Source of the DNA: Prunus persica
Taxonomy: Eukaryota; Streptophyta; Magnoliopsida; Rosales; Rosaceae
Direction of reading: 5' to 3'
Assembly: GCF_000346465.2 (NCBI RefSeq)
Contig: NC_034011.1
Coordinates: 2,813,508-2,877,507, forward strand
Length of the DNA: 64,000 bases
The notes below the pieces were generated by a model, which saw only the letters and a program-made list of their open reading frames with translations, had not been told where the DNA came from and did not search any database. Each line of letters starts with the position of its first letter. Position 1 is the stretch's first letter. Below are positions 21,595 through 32,766 of the stretch, in pieces. The translations under genes and the position numbers were made by a program.

Positions 21595-24500
21595 GACCTA
21601 ATGGGCTGCGGCCCATCCTTCTAATTTTGAGCCCACCAATTGGGTTAAAGTCAATTTAGGAAATTCTGTAATTCCTCGTCTTTCACCAATTGGAGGATCT
21701 TCTTGTCATTGGTGGGGGGCTGTAAGAGCAATGTCAACAAATCATGATGGCCAGATTCTAAATGTCGTCACTTTTTCAATGGAGAGATATGTAAGTTCAC
21801 TAAAGTTATAATGGTATAGGTGTGTTTTCAAATTATAATGATATGGTTTGCCACACTAGTATTCAAATTCCAACTTTTTCACTGGTTTTTGTATGCAATT
21901 CTCTAATGGATAGTAGACCCTTTTAATCTAGTTGTATTGCTTGTTCCTATATTTTTAATTGACTTGCTTCATAATTTATGATCTATCTATGTATGTAATT
22001 TCTGTTGTTGTTGAAGATTTTAGCCTTTTAAATATTGCTCTTTTCTTGAAAAATTTATGGATCCGCTACTGAATATATGCAAGCATCTCTCGTAGTTTAA
22101 ATTAGATTAAAGTAGATTATCCCTTGTATAAAAAAACAAAAGCTAAAGAAAGAGGTCAACAAGACGACATCACCTTATATGTCGTCAAGTTGTTAATGGA
22201 GGGACAAACTATGCTTTATTGGCCAGGTTGAAAAATACAAAGAAGGAAGAGGACTATGCTTTATGCGGCTAGAAAAGTCTACTACCAATGCGATTGAATG
22301 TTGAACAATTGTTGCTGTGATTATTCTATATTATTAATCCGAATAATACAAATGTGTAGTAGTTATTAGTTAGCATCATGACATGTAATTAAATACAAAC
22401 CACAAAAACTTTATTACCTAAGAAAATACATAACCAATGGAGTTTTATATTTCGGACTATAAGAGAACCAAATGTGGAATTAGAAATTTTTCAACGGGAG
22501 GGCAGAAAGCTAGCTAAAGTTATTAGCTTAATATCTCATATAGTCTTTCTATAAGCTTTTTATGTTATGTTTATACTTAAATTAAATAATATAAATCACG
22601 CTAGTTCATAGCTCATTTGACTAATTTCCAATAAGCTTTAACATTTAACAAATACATATTAGATGCAACCAAAAAGTACATTAACAAAATCAAAATTTAT
22701 TCAACAACAAAATTGAAATTGTACCTATTCATGTTGTGCCCTACGATTCTTGAGAGAATTAAAATATTTTATTATTGCATATGAAAATGTAGAGAGTTAA
22801 AGTCGTGAATATTTACTAAGGGATTATGTCTCTTAATTGAGCAAACAAATTAATCTAATAAGATGATTATAGGCCTACAAAGTTGAGTGAACAATGAATT
22901 ACTAGGTTACATTTGGTGGACTACGTACTAAGTTTTTATGGGCTAAATTACATTATTAGTTCCGCTCTTAAAGAAAACGTCCTTTCACCTATCATAACGA
23001 GAGAGTCACATTAGAGAAGTAGTTGTAAACCTAGATGTTCACATATGAGACTAGAATTCGAAATATTGATTTAGTTGATTCATAAACTGAATATTCAATT
23101 CAGATTCACTCAAAAACCAAATCGTAAAAACCAGAAATACTATTGGAGTTTGTGGGTTGTAAAACTCCTGGGAATCATTATTGGTCCTCAAAAGTATGGG
23201 CAGACACGCAACACGTTCGTACCTTCAATTATCTGTCCTCGAACTTTCCTTTCAAATTATAAGAAACAACCCCACTCAGATAAAGCAAACAGCTTTTTCT
23301 TCTAAATCATTCACTTCATAGAGCCAAATATAAATCTGGAAACGTCAAATTCCTTTCTAGTCCCTTTAACAACCAAATTGCTTCCTCCAACTCACTGAAG
23401 CACTAGGGCCACACACACACTGACTGTCAGGAATATGTGCAAATGTTAGAACATTGGAGCATATGCCGCCTAAATTTTGATAAGATATCTTGCATCTAAG
23501 CTTTCTAGATTCTACATATATTGACTGACATTGTTTATGCATGCTAGATATGCTTAAGTCATGGAGCTTCTTTTCCACTCACATCATCACATGCTATACT
23601 CCTTACTCTCAAAATTGCCCTAGTACTATTTTCTTTCTCAAGTGGCTTTTATAATAATGTCTAAAATTAGTGTAAACAGTCTGTCTTATTATTCGAGAAT
23701 ATGAAATCAAAATCCTTTATCAAATTGTTCACACTGAATCTGAAAGTCGTACATATAATTAATTGTGTGATTGAAGTTGACCTGACCCCTAAATTATTTC
23801 TCTATCTTTATGATCATAAGACTTTCAGATAGAGATAGAGATGCACTAAATGTGATTGGTAAGTTTTTTATTTCCAAGCTTCCAAGCTTCCAAGCTTCTC
23901 TCTTCTCGACCAACCAAGGGAGGGGATGCTGTTGGAAGACGAGTTCTTCTCGTGGCCCAATTTCTTGCAGCTAGAAACACTACTCATCTCCCCCTGATTT
24001 CTTGTTCCCTTTCAAAGCTGCAAGTTACCACAGCCGTCGGACAATATCCAAGGGACCACGTTTGGGCCAAAAACCTTGAAGATTTAAGAACCTGGAGGCT
24101 GAGCCTGAACCAGTACAGTTCTTGGGTGGTTGTGCCTAGATTTTTTTATGGACGAAAGTAATATCATTCATATAATATCTTATTTGTACACATGACACAC
24201 GCTATGTGTTACTTGATTTGCCTTTGATCTTGATATACTTAATTCTATATAATTGTTTGCTAAAACTTTCAACTTACTATATAAAATCTGAATTATTATG
24301 CATGGAGCTCCAATAAAAAAAAGAGAGCTCAAGAAAAACGAGTGAGTACAAAAATGTATAACATTCAATATTGTTTGACGTGGCACATTTAATATTGTTT
24401 TGATTGAGTCTACTAACCATTGATTGAAATGTCTACTTTATAAATAAATAAAAATTAAAAACCCGTTATTCAATTGTGCTTTGCATCTAATGATCTCAAA

Positions 24501-24972
24501 ATTTTCGGGAGTAATTTTATTCATCACTTTAATTAAATATGTATGTTCATTATCTTTTTCAACATTTGACACATGTCTGTAAATATAACCATAATTATAT
24601 AAATTAAAGTAAAAAATTAACCATAATTATACTATGAACACGTGTCAAATATTTAAAAAAAATAATGTGCATGCATCTGTGATGAGTAAAAATATTTTCA
24701 AAATTTTCGAGGAAATTCAAAAGAAATTATAGTGATTTTCCAAGGCAAGTCAATGGTCAAGTCCTTCAAACTTTTCCCAACAACCAACTCAAAAAATACT
24801 TTTTCCTTTTTTCTTTTTCTTGTTTTGCTTTTGGTGGGTTTCCTACTAATTTCACTAAGACTAAGAGAGGGTCTTTCTTTTCTTTGTTTTAAACTAAGCA
24901 TATTGATCATTGACCAAGTATAGTCCTCTGCAAGATGCCCTTTATTTTCAAGTAAATTTCATTCAAATTATC
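21595..24972. repeat. Segmental duplication, copy A (upstream of the P450)
   Basis: Collinear with 28140-31835 at high identity over more than 3 kb. Copy A has about 80 bp near 22130-22208 missing from copy B (including an 8-bp-stem hairpin, GACGACAT...ATGTCGTC, at 22163-22186) and about 420 bp (23550-23970) missing from B. It lacks about 190 bp present in B at 30770-30970 and the hAT insertion of B. I see no gene inside. Confidence 0.93.
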
Positions 24973-25313
24973 AAGTTGGCCTTTAACAACCACCAATGAC
25001 TAAGTTAGTTATCAATATTATTTTGATTCAACCGCAAGGCCACAATCAAATTCTAATTTTGGATGTGATGTGAATAAATGTTTAACCGCTCGAATTATAA
25101 GTTTCACACGAAAATGCTTAAGTTGCCGTATGAAAATAGTAACCATTGACTAACGGGTCTTTCTTTAATACAAAGACCAAAGATGCATAAGGACAACATG
25201 GTCAATTTATAATTTAGTCGACCCAATTTGAATATTTTAATATCAAACAGTTTTTTATCGTCAATATCCTCGATTTCAATTACACCAACTTGATTCATGC
25301 TATTTAGTTCAAT
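24973..25313. other. Promoter-proximal region of the P450 gene
   Basis: AT-rich DNA directly downstream of copy A. It includes TTGAC cores (for example ATTGACTAACGG near 25144), which WRKY factors can bind; that role is inference only. No coding region. Confidence 0.4.
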
Positions 25314-25319
25314 TATAAA
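25314..25319 (+). promoter_or_regulatory. TATA box of the P450 gene
   Basis: TATAAA lies 79 bp upstream of the chosen ATG (25393). It lies downstream of the in-frame ATG at 25297, which argues that the upstream ATG is not in the mRNA. Confidence 0.6.
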
Positions 25320-25392
25320 TTGCCCCTCCCACCACCTCAAAACACACATCAACCACTTCACCACACAAACCCACTACACAACAAGTTCCACA

Positions 25393-27141
25393 ATGATGGA
25401 ATCCATTTCTTGGGTTGCATACGCTGCCGCATGGCTGGGAGCACTCGTTCTCATCCTCCTCTCCCGCCGCCTCCGCCACCGCAAGCTCAATTTGCCGCCC
25501 GGTCCAAAACCCTGGCCCATCATTGGAAACCTCAACCTCATAAGCCAACTTCCCCACCGGTCTATCCATGCACTCGCCCAAAAATATGGGCCCATCATGC
25601 AGCTCAAGTTTGGGTCCCACCCGGTCGTCGTGGGCTCTTCGGTTGACATGGCTAAGGCCTTCCTGAAAACCCACGACGTTACCTTCGCCGGACGACCCAA
25701 ATTCGCAGCCGGTAAGCACACCACATACAACTACTCGGACATTACTTGGTCCCCTTACGGTCCATATTGGCGCCAGGCCCGTAAAATGTGCGTAATGGAG
25801 CTTTTCAGTGCCAGACGCTTAGAATCATATGAATATATCAGAAAGGAGGAAATGAACGCATTGCTCAGAGGCTTATTTGAGTCCTCCAACACCAACATTT
25901 TGCTGAAAGATCACCTTTCAACTGTGAGTCTTAATGTTATAAGCCGCATGGTGCTCGGAAAGAAGTACACGGACGAGTCGGAAGACTCGATCGTGAGCCC
26001 CGATGAGTTCAAGAAGATGTTGGATGAGCTCTTCTTGCTGAGCGGGGTGTTGAATATTGGTGACTCAATACCGTGGCTTGATTTCTTGGACTTGCAAGGG
26101 TACATAAAGAGAATGAAGACTTTGAGCAAGAAGTTGGATAGGTTCTTGGAGCATGTGTTGGATGTACATATTGCAAAGAGGAAGGCAGGTGGTGAAGACT
26201 TTGTTGCAAAAGATATGGTTGATGTGCTTCTGCAACTTGCTGATGATCCTAACCTTGAAGTTAAGCTTGAAAGACATGGAGTCAAGGCCTTTACCCAGGT
26301 ATGATTGATTCATTTATGCAAAAATGATAGAAGCAGTAAAATTTTCCCAAACTCTACTCTTGAGTCAATGACAGCGAGCCGTTGATTTGTGTGAGTCTTA
26401 TATGCATTAACGGCTCACAATTACTCGCTTATTTGGGATTTGAAAACTTTTTGGTTTACTTTGGTTTTACTTATCTTACTCACGCTTTTGTTGATTGATG
26501 GATTCTATTAGGATCTAATTGCCGGTGGAACTGAGAGCTCAGCGGTGACCGTCGAATGGGCAATTTCAGAGCTGCTAAGGAAGCCGGAGGTTTTCAAGAA
26601 GGCAACAGAGGAGCTAGACAGGGTGATTGGAAGAGAGAGATGGGTTGAAGAGAATGACATTGTCAACTTACCCTATGTTGATGCCATTGCCAAGGAAACC
26701 ATGAGGCTGCACCCAGTGGCACCCATGTTGGTGCCAAGACTAGCCCGAGAAGACTGCCAAGTTGCTGGCTATGACATCCCCAAGGGCACCAGAATCCTAG
26801 TAAGTGTCTGGACCATAGGAAGAGACCCTCAACTTTGGGACAGCCCAGAAGAGTTTTGCCCTGAGAGGTTCCTTGGCAAGGACATTGATGTCAAAGGCCA
26901 GGACTTTGAGCTGCTCCCATTTGGGTCAGGCAGGAGGATGTGCCCTGGCTACAGCCTTGGCATCAAGGTGATCCAGGCAAGCCTGGCCAATCTCCTACAC
27001 GGGTTTACATGGAGATTGCCCGACAACTTGAAGGAGGAGGATTTGAACATGGAGGAAATTTTTGGGCTTTCAACTCCAAAGAAGTATCCTCTTGTTGCAG
27101 TCTGTGAACCTCGTCTTCCACCTCACGTTTACTCAATCTGA
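25393..27141 (+). CDS. Cytochrome P450, CYP71 clan, CYP92A-like, 2 exons
   Basis: A membrane-anchored haem monooxygenase of the ER. Exons 25393-26298 and 26512-27141 join in phase 0 (GT-AG) to give 511 residues, a full-length P450. An N-terminal anchor (about 6-24) is followed by LRHRKLNLPPGPKPWPIIGN, the basic and proline-rich hinge. Other hallmarks: I-helix AGGTESS (306-312), with Ser where many P450s have Thr; ExxR as KETMR (E364, R367); PERF (419-422); haem loop FGSGRRMCPG with Cys446 as thiolate ligand. The start is the first of two adjacent ATGs (MMES), below the TATA box. The AGGTESSAVTVEWA helix and overall wording resemble CYP92A. Family members have been linked to homoterpene formation and 3'-hydroxylation of flavonoids; the substrate here cannot be read from sequence. 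It lies inside the first unit of a tandem duplication whose second unit has lost it. Confidence 0.93.
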
Positions 27142-28015
27142 TTTTTGTCTTAGTTTCAGTTACTTCTCTTCTTCCCTCTGAAAAATTACTATTGGGATGC
27201 TAAGTTTTACTACAAAATAAATTAGCACACTACTGTAAGATTGTGATGTGTGTGATCAAAATCCAGAGGCTCTTATTGTAATTTCCTGTTCTTCTCCACT
27301 TTTCTCCTCCTCTGTGGACATGGTAAATCTTTACATCTGCTTCAAACCAATTGCCATGAACAAACCAACCAACCAACCAGACCATAAAAACTCGTAGATC
27401 TGTTTTGCTATTATCGGCCAATCACAAAATGCCACGTAAAAAAATTATCACGTATGACATACTGTGATTGACTAGAACAACAATTTCATGTAATTGTTTC
27501 CACAACCAGACATCTAAACTATACATTTGATGGGTGAGACTAGCGTGCTAGCTGCCTCAAAATCCATCCACTGGTATAAATTTAATCACTATTTTCACTG
27601 AACAAATATTGCAAATCAATTGCAGAAACTTGACTAAATGATGAAAAGAGTTTGAATATGGGGCCCATCTTAGATTAAATAAAGGAATAATTGATGAAAG
27701 ATAATAATATGATTCAGACTAATGGATTTTATTGCTGATTCACTGTATATATATCTTGGGGCTCCCACCTAGAGAAGAAGAGATTTTGACCCAAAAAAAA
27801 GAAAAAAAAAAAGAGAAGAAGAGATCACCTAATTTAATAGATGCGACAAGAACTTGCCTCAAGTTTGTCTCCTAATTGGGCGGGCCTCTACTAAACTAAA
27901 AGACAACTTTGTAAAGGTTACTGTAGTTGCAAAACTTATCTTGTCACCATACAAGACTTTTGAGAATCTCTGCATAGCAATCATGATTTTCAACTAACAC
28001 AGTGCTATTACCTAG
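27142..28015. other. 3' flank of the P450
   Basis: Contains the presumed 3' UTR (to about 27400) and AT-rich DNA. No other gene is supported. Confidence 0.5.
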
Positions 28016-28139
28016 GATCATATGGAAGGCAATGGCAGCGGCATCAAACTCACATCTCACATAGAGAAAGTATACCCAAAAGACCTGGTCATGCATTTGT
28101 ATGCTGAAGCCTAAAATGTGCATTGTCTCAACAAAAAAA
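28016..28139. repeat. Duplication-unit end, first copy (x)
   Basis: Collinear with 31961-32080: both run from TATTACC[T/C]AGGATC through CTGAAGCCTAAAATGTGCAT to a CAA(C)AAAAAAAGAC end. It is followed directly by copy B, so it marks the right end of the first tandem unit. Confidence 0.85.
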
Positions 28140-31100
28140 GACCTAATGGGCTGCGGCCATCCTTCTAATTTTGAGCCCACCAATTGGGTTAAAGTCAATT
28201 TGGGAAATTCTGTAATTCCTCGTCTTTCACCAATTGGAGGATCTTCTCGTCATTGGTGGGGCTGTAAGAGCAATGTCAACAAATCATGATGGCCAGATTC
28301 TAAATGTCGTCACTTTTTCAATGGAGAGATATGTAAGTTCACTAAAGTTATAATGGTGGTATAGGTGTGTTTTCAAATTATAATGATATGGTTTGCCACA
28401 CTAGTATTCAAATCCCAAATTTTTCACTGGTTTTTGTATGCAATTCTCTAATGGATAGTAGACCCTTTTAACCAGTTGTATTGCTTGTTCCTATATTTTT
28501 AATTGACTTGCTTCATAATTTATCATCTATCTATGTATGTAATTTCTGTTGTTGTTGAAGATTTTAGCTTTTTAAATATTGCTCTTTTCTTGAAAAATTT
28601 ATGAATCCACTACTGAATATATGCAAGCCTCTCCCGTAGTTTAGATTAGATTAAAGTAGATTATTCCTTGTATAAAATATATAACTATGCTTTATTGGCC
28701 AGATTGAAAAATATAAAGAAGGAAGAGGGCTACGGTTTATGCGGCTAGAAAAGTCTACTACCAATGCGATTGAATGTTGAACAATTGTTGCTGTGATTAT
28801 TCTATATTATTAATCCGAATAATACAAATGTGTAGTAGTTATTAGTTAGCATCATGACATGTAATTAAATACAAACCACAAAAACTTTATTACCTAAGAA
28901 AATACATAACCAATGGAGTTTTATATTCCGGATAGGGATGGCAACGGGTCGGGTAGGGACCGGGTATGACAATACCATCCCCATCTCCGCTCTCCATCTC
29001 CGCCCCCGTCCCTGAACCCATCCCAGTTTATTAGGTTTCGGGGAATCCCCGTCCCCGTCCCCGTCCCCATTGGGGGACTATCCCCCACACCCGGCCCGAA
29101 TCCCTTATTTTTTTTTGCATAAAAAAATATTTATCATACATTTTAACATTAAGTTTCATATTAAATTATCATTCAACACATCCAAATTAACTATAAAGTT
29201 CAACTCAACTATTCAAATCACATCAATATGAAATTCCATAGAAAATTAGGAAGAATTAGGAGAGTGAAGTTAACTTAGGGTTAAACATAAATATTATAAA
29301 TATTTATTTATTTATTTAAATATAAACATATATATTTTCAAGTTGGATTCGGGGATGGGGACGCTAATACCATCCCCTCCCCATATCCGTCGGAAATTTT
29401 TCAAGTTCGGGGATCACCGTACCCGATACTCATTTAGCCCTGAAATCTCCCCCCGTTAGGGTCGGGGACCCGACGGGGACCCGCCCCTACGGGAATTTTT
29501 GCCATCCCTAATCCCGGACTATAAGAGAACCAAATGTGGAATTAGAAATTTTTCAACGGGAGGGCAGAAAACTAGCTAAAGTTATTAGCTTAATATCTCA
29601 TATAGTCTTTCTATAATCTTTTTATGTTATTTTTATACTTAAATTAAATAATATAAATCACACTAGTTCATAGCTCATTTGACTAATTTCCAATAAGCTT
29701 AACATTTAACAAATACATATTAGATGCAACCAAAAAGCACATTAACAAAATCAAAATTTGTTCAACAACAAAATTGAAATTGTACCTATTCATGTTGTGC
29801 CCTACGATTCTTGAGAGAATTAAAATATTTTGTTTTTGCATATGAAAATGTAGAGAGTTAAAGTCGTGAATATTTACTAAGGTTTTATGTCTCTTAATTG
29901 AGCAAACAAATTAATCTAATAAGATGATTATAGGCCTACAAAGTTTAGTGAACAATGAATTACTAGGTTACATTTGGTGGACTACCTACTAAGTTTTTAT
30001 GAGCTAAATTACATTATTAGTTCCGCCCTTAAAGAGAACGTCCTTTTACCTATCATAACGGGAGAGTCACGTTAGAGAAGTTGTTATAAACCTAGATGTT
30101 CACGTATGAGACTAGAATTCGAAGTATTGATTAAGTTGATTCATAAACTGAATATGCAGTTCAGATTCACTCAAAAACCAAATCGTAAAAACCAGAAAAT
30201 ACTATTGGAGTTTGTGGGTTGTAAATTTTCCTGGGAATCATTATTGGTTCTCAAAAGTATGGGCAGACATGCAACACGTTCGTACCTTCAATTATCTGTC
30301 CTCGAACTTTCCTTTCAAATTATAAGAAACAAGTTCACCCCACTCAGATAAAGCAAACAGCTTTTTCTTCTAAATCATTCACTTCATAGAGCCAAATATA
30401 AATCTGGAAACGTCAAATTCCTTTCTAGTCCCTTTAACAACCAAATTGCTTCCTCCAACTCACTGAAGCACTAGGGCCACACACACACTGACTGTCAGGT
30501 ATATGTGCAAATGTTAGAACATTGGAGCATATGCCGCCTAAATTTTGATAAGATATCTTGCATCTAAGCTTTCTAGATTCTACATATATTGACTGACATT
30601 GTTTCTGCATGCTAGAAACACTACTCATCTCCCCCTGATTTCTTGTTCCCTTTCAAAGCTGCAAGTTACCACAGCCGTCGGACAATATCCAAGGGACCAC
30701 GTTTGGGCCAAAAACCTTGAAGATTAAGAACCTGGAGGCTGAGCCTGAACCAGTACAGTTCTTGGGTGGTTGTGGGGAGGGGATGCTGGGTTGGGTGGTT
30801 GGGGAAGAGCTGTTTGCTTAGACCGAAATGCCCCTTGATAAGTAACATAAATTGGAGATTTTTCTTGAATTGTTTCTAATTAAAAACCACTTTGACAAAA
30901 GTGACTAAATTGAAATCACAATTACCTTAATGATGAAAGTGATAAACCATATGAATTAGAAATAGCGTTTTGCCTATATTTTTTTATGGACGAAAGTAAT
31001 ATCATTCATATAATCTTATTTGTACACATGACACACGCTATGTGTTACTTGATTTGCCTTTGATCTTGATACACTTAATTCTATATAATTGTTTGCTACA

Positions 31101-31835
31101 ACTTTCAACTTACTATATAAAATCTGAATTATTATGCATGGAGCTCAAAAAAAAAAAAAAAAGAGCTCAAGAAAAACGAGTGAGTACAAAAATGTATAAC
31201 ATTCAATATTGTTTGACGTGGCACATTTAATATTGTTTTGATTGAGTCTACTAACCATTGATTGAAATGTCTACTTTATAAATAAATAAAAATTAAAAAC
31301 CCGTTATTCAATTGTGCTTTGCATCTACTGATCTCAAAATTTTCGGGTGTATTTTTACTCACAACTTTAATTAAATATGTATGTTTATTATCTTTTTCAA
31401 CATTTGACACATGTCTATAAATATAACCATAGTTACATAAATTAAAGTAAAAAATTAACCATAATTATACTATGAACACGTGTCAAATATTTAAAAAAAG
31501 ATAGTGTGCATAATTTAAAAAAAGATAGTGTGCATACATTTGTGATGAGCAAAAATATTACCAAAATTTTCGAGGAAATTCAGAAGAAATTATAGTGATT
31601 TTCCAAGGCAAGTCAATGGTCAAGTCCTTCAAACTTTTCCCAACAACCAACTCAGAAAGTACTTTTTCCTTTTTTCTTTTTCTTGTTTTGCTTTTGGTGG
31701 GTTTTCTACTAATTTCACCAAGACTAAGAGAGGGTCTTTCTTTTCTTTGTTTTAAACTAAGCATATTGATCATTGACCAAGTATAGTCCTCTGCAAAATG
31801 CCCTTTATTTTCAAGTAAATTTCATTCAAATTATC
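28140..31835. repeat. Segmental duplication, copy B (downstream of the P450)
   Basis: Direct-orientation copy of 21595-24972, interrupted by a 578-bp hAT element (28933-29510). A deletion relative to copy A sits at GCATGCTAGAAACAC (near 30610) and uses the microhomology GCTAGA present at both breakpoints in copy A. No gene is visible. Confidence 0.93.
28933..29510. mobile_element. Non-autonomous hAT element in copy B
   Basis: Begins TAGGGATGGCAACGGG and ends (inverse) TAGGGATGGCAAAAATTCCC. It is flanked by ATTCCGGA (28925-28932) and ATCCCGGA (29511-29518), an 8-bp TSD with one difference. The corresponding site in copy A is empty. The terminal regions are GC-rich (CCCCGTCC blocks); the centre is AT-rich and non-coding. 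Confidence 0.85.
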
Positions 31836-31962
31836 CAACGATTAAAGAATAAGTCCTTAGATGAGGTCCTATTCTACAAATTAACGAAGTATGGTCATTG
31901 GCACTAGAACCCAAAATGAACCCAAATGCTCATCACAATTAGAAGCCCACATATAGTTAGTA
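31836..31962. repeat. Templated filler at the P450-deletion junction
   Basis: Nearly identical to 32534-32659 (shared AACGATTAAAGAATA, CCTTAGATGAGGTCCTATTC, AGAAGCCC[A/G]CATATAGTTAG). It occupies exactly the place where the P450 region lies in the first unit, between the end of copy B and the second x segment. Confidence 0.8.
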
Positions 31963-32080
31963 TTACCCAGGATCGTATGGAAGGCAATGGCACACAGAGA
32001 AAGTATACCCCAAAAGACCAGGTCATCATGCATTTGCATGCTGAAGCCTAAAATGTGCATTGTCTCAACCAAAAAAAGAC
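31961..32080. repeat. Duplication-unit end, second copy (x')
   Basis: Collinear with 28016-28139 with a short internal gap. Beyond AAAAAAAGAC the sequence continues AGCATATGC, which is the presumed original single-copy flank of the duplicated block. Confidence 0.85.
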
Positions 32081-32207
32081 AGCATATGCAAGGAAACCTG
32101 TACTAATTATTCCAAAGTCATATCAACGTCCCACTTTTTCATATCTAACACCAGTTTGTAAGGATGTGCCCATGAGCTACTTACCCCACTTCTATACTTC
32201 ACGTTTT

Positions 32208-32345
32208 GCTGGCCCACTCTATTGATACGGACTTGGTACTAACCCTAAGTTATGCTAGCCCACTCTATTGATACGGACTTGGTACTAACCCTAAGTTATG
32301 CTGGCCCACTTTATTGACACGGACCTGGTACTCACTCTATGTCAT
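32208..32345. repeat. 46-bp tandem repeat, three copies
   Basis: Units start at 32208, 32254 and 32300 with GCT[G/A]GCCCACT[C/T]TATTGA. The first two are nearly identical; the third is diverged. Confidence 0.85.
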
Positions 32346-32533
32346 GCATCCCGCGAACAATTGTCGTGTAGTAAAATTAGGATTTGATACCAATTGATCA
32401 TCACATGAGTATAACTTGTCCATTCAAAACCAGCTTATAAGAAAAAAAGTGACAACCCTTAAATCATCCCGAAATATGCTATTTTTCCAACGTAAAATAT
32501 CTTAACAATTTGATCAAATTAATTAGTTTAATT

Positions 32534-32659
32534 CAACGATTAAAGAATAGGTCCTTAGATGAGGTCCTATTCTACAAATTGACGAAGTATGGTCATTAGC
32601 ACTAGAACCCAAAATGATCCCAATGCTCATCACAATTAGAAGCCCGCATATAGTTAGTA
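32534..32659. repeat. Source copy of the filler segment
   Basis: A 126-bp stretch matching 31836-31962 in direct orientation, 0.7 kb apart. It runs into the MORF promoter. Confidence 0.8.
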
Positions 32660-32688
32660 GGCCCATGATATACATTGGGCCAGCCCAT
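32659..32688 (+). promoter_or_regulatory. Site II (TGGGCY) cluster in the MORF promoter
   Basis: AGGCCCA (32659-32665), TGGGCC (32676-32681) and AGCCCA (32682-32687) lie 80-110 bp upstream of the ATG. Such site II elements bind TCP factors and are enriched upstream of plant nuclear genes for mitochondrial and ribosomal proteins. That fits the predicted mitochondrial product; use in vivo is inference. Confidence 0.5.
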
Positions 32689-32766
32689 ACATGACATGTC
32701 GTAACTTAAAAGAGGGGGCCTAGTGCGCGCCCACAACACAAACGAGAGTAAAACGACGTAGCGGGA

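Noticed and set aside
23856..24161. 101-codon open frame in duplicate copy A
   Set aside because: Copy B carries a deletion through it and no domain is visible, so coding is unlikely.
25297..25392. Upstream in-frame ATG extending the P450 by 32 residues
   Set aside because: It lies upstream of the TATA box and puts a hydrophilic His/Thr-rich stretch before the membrane anchor.
31836..32659. The 126-bp direct repeats as LTRs of a TRIM, with TTGGTATCAAATCC (32380-32395, minus) as primer site
   Set aside because: The space between them contains segment x', which is also found next to the P450, so they do not bound one element; the ends lack TG...CA.
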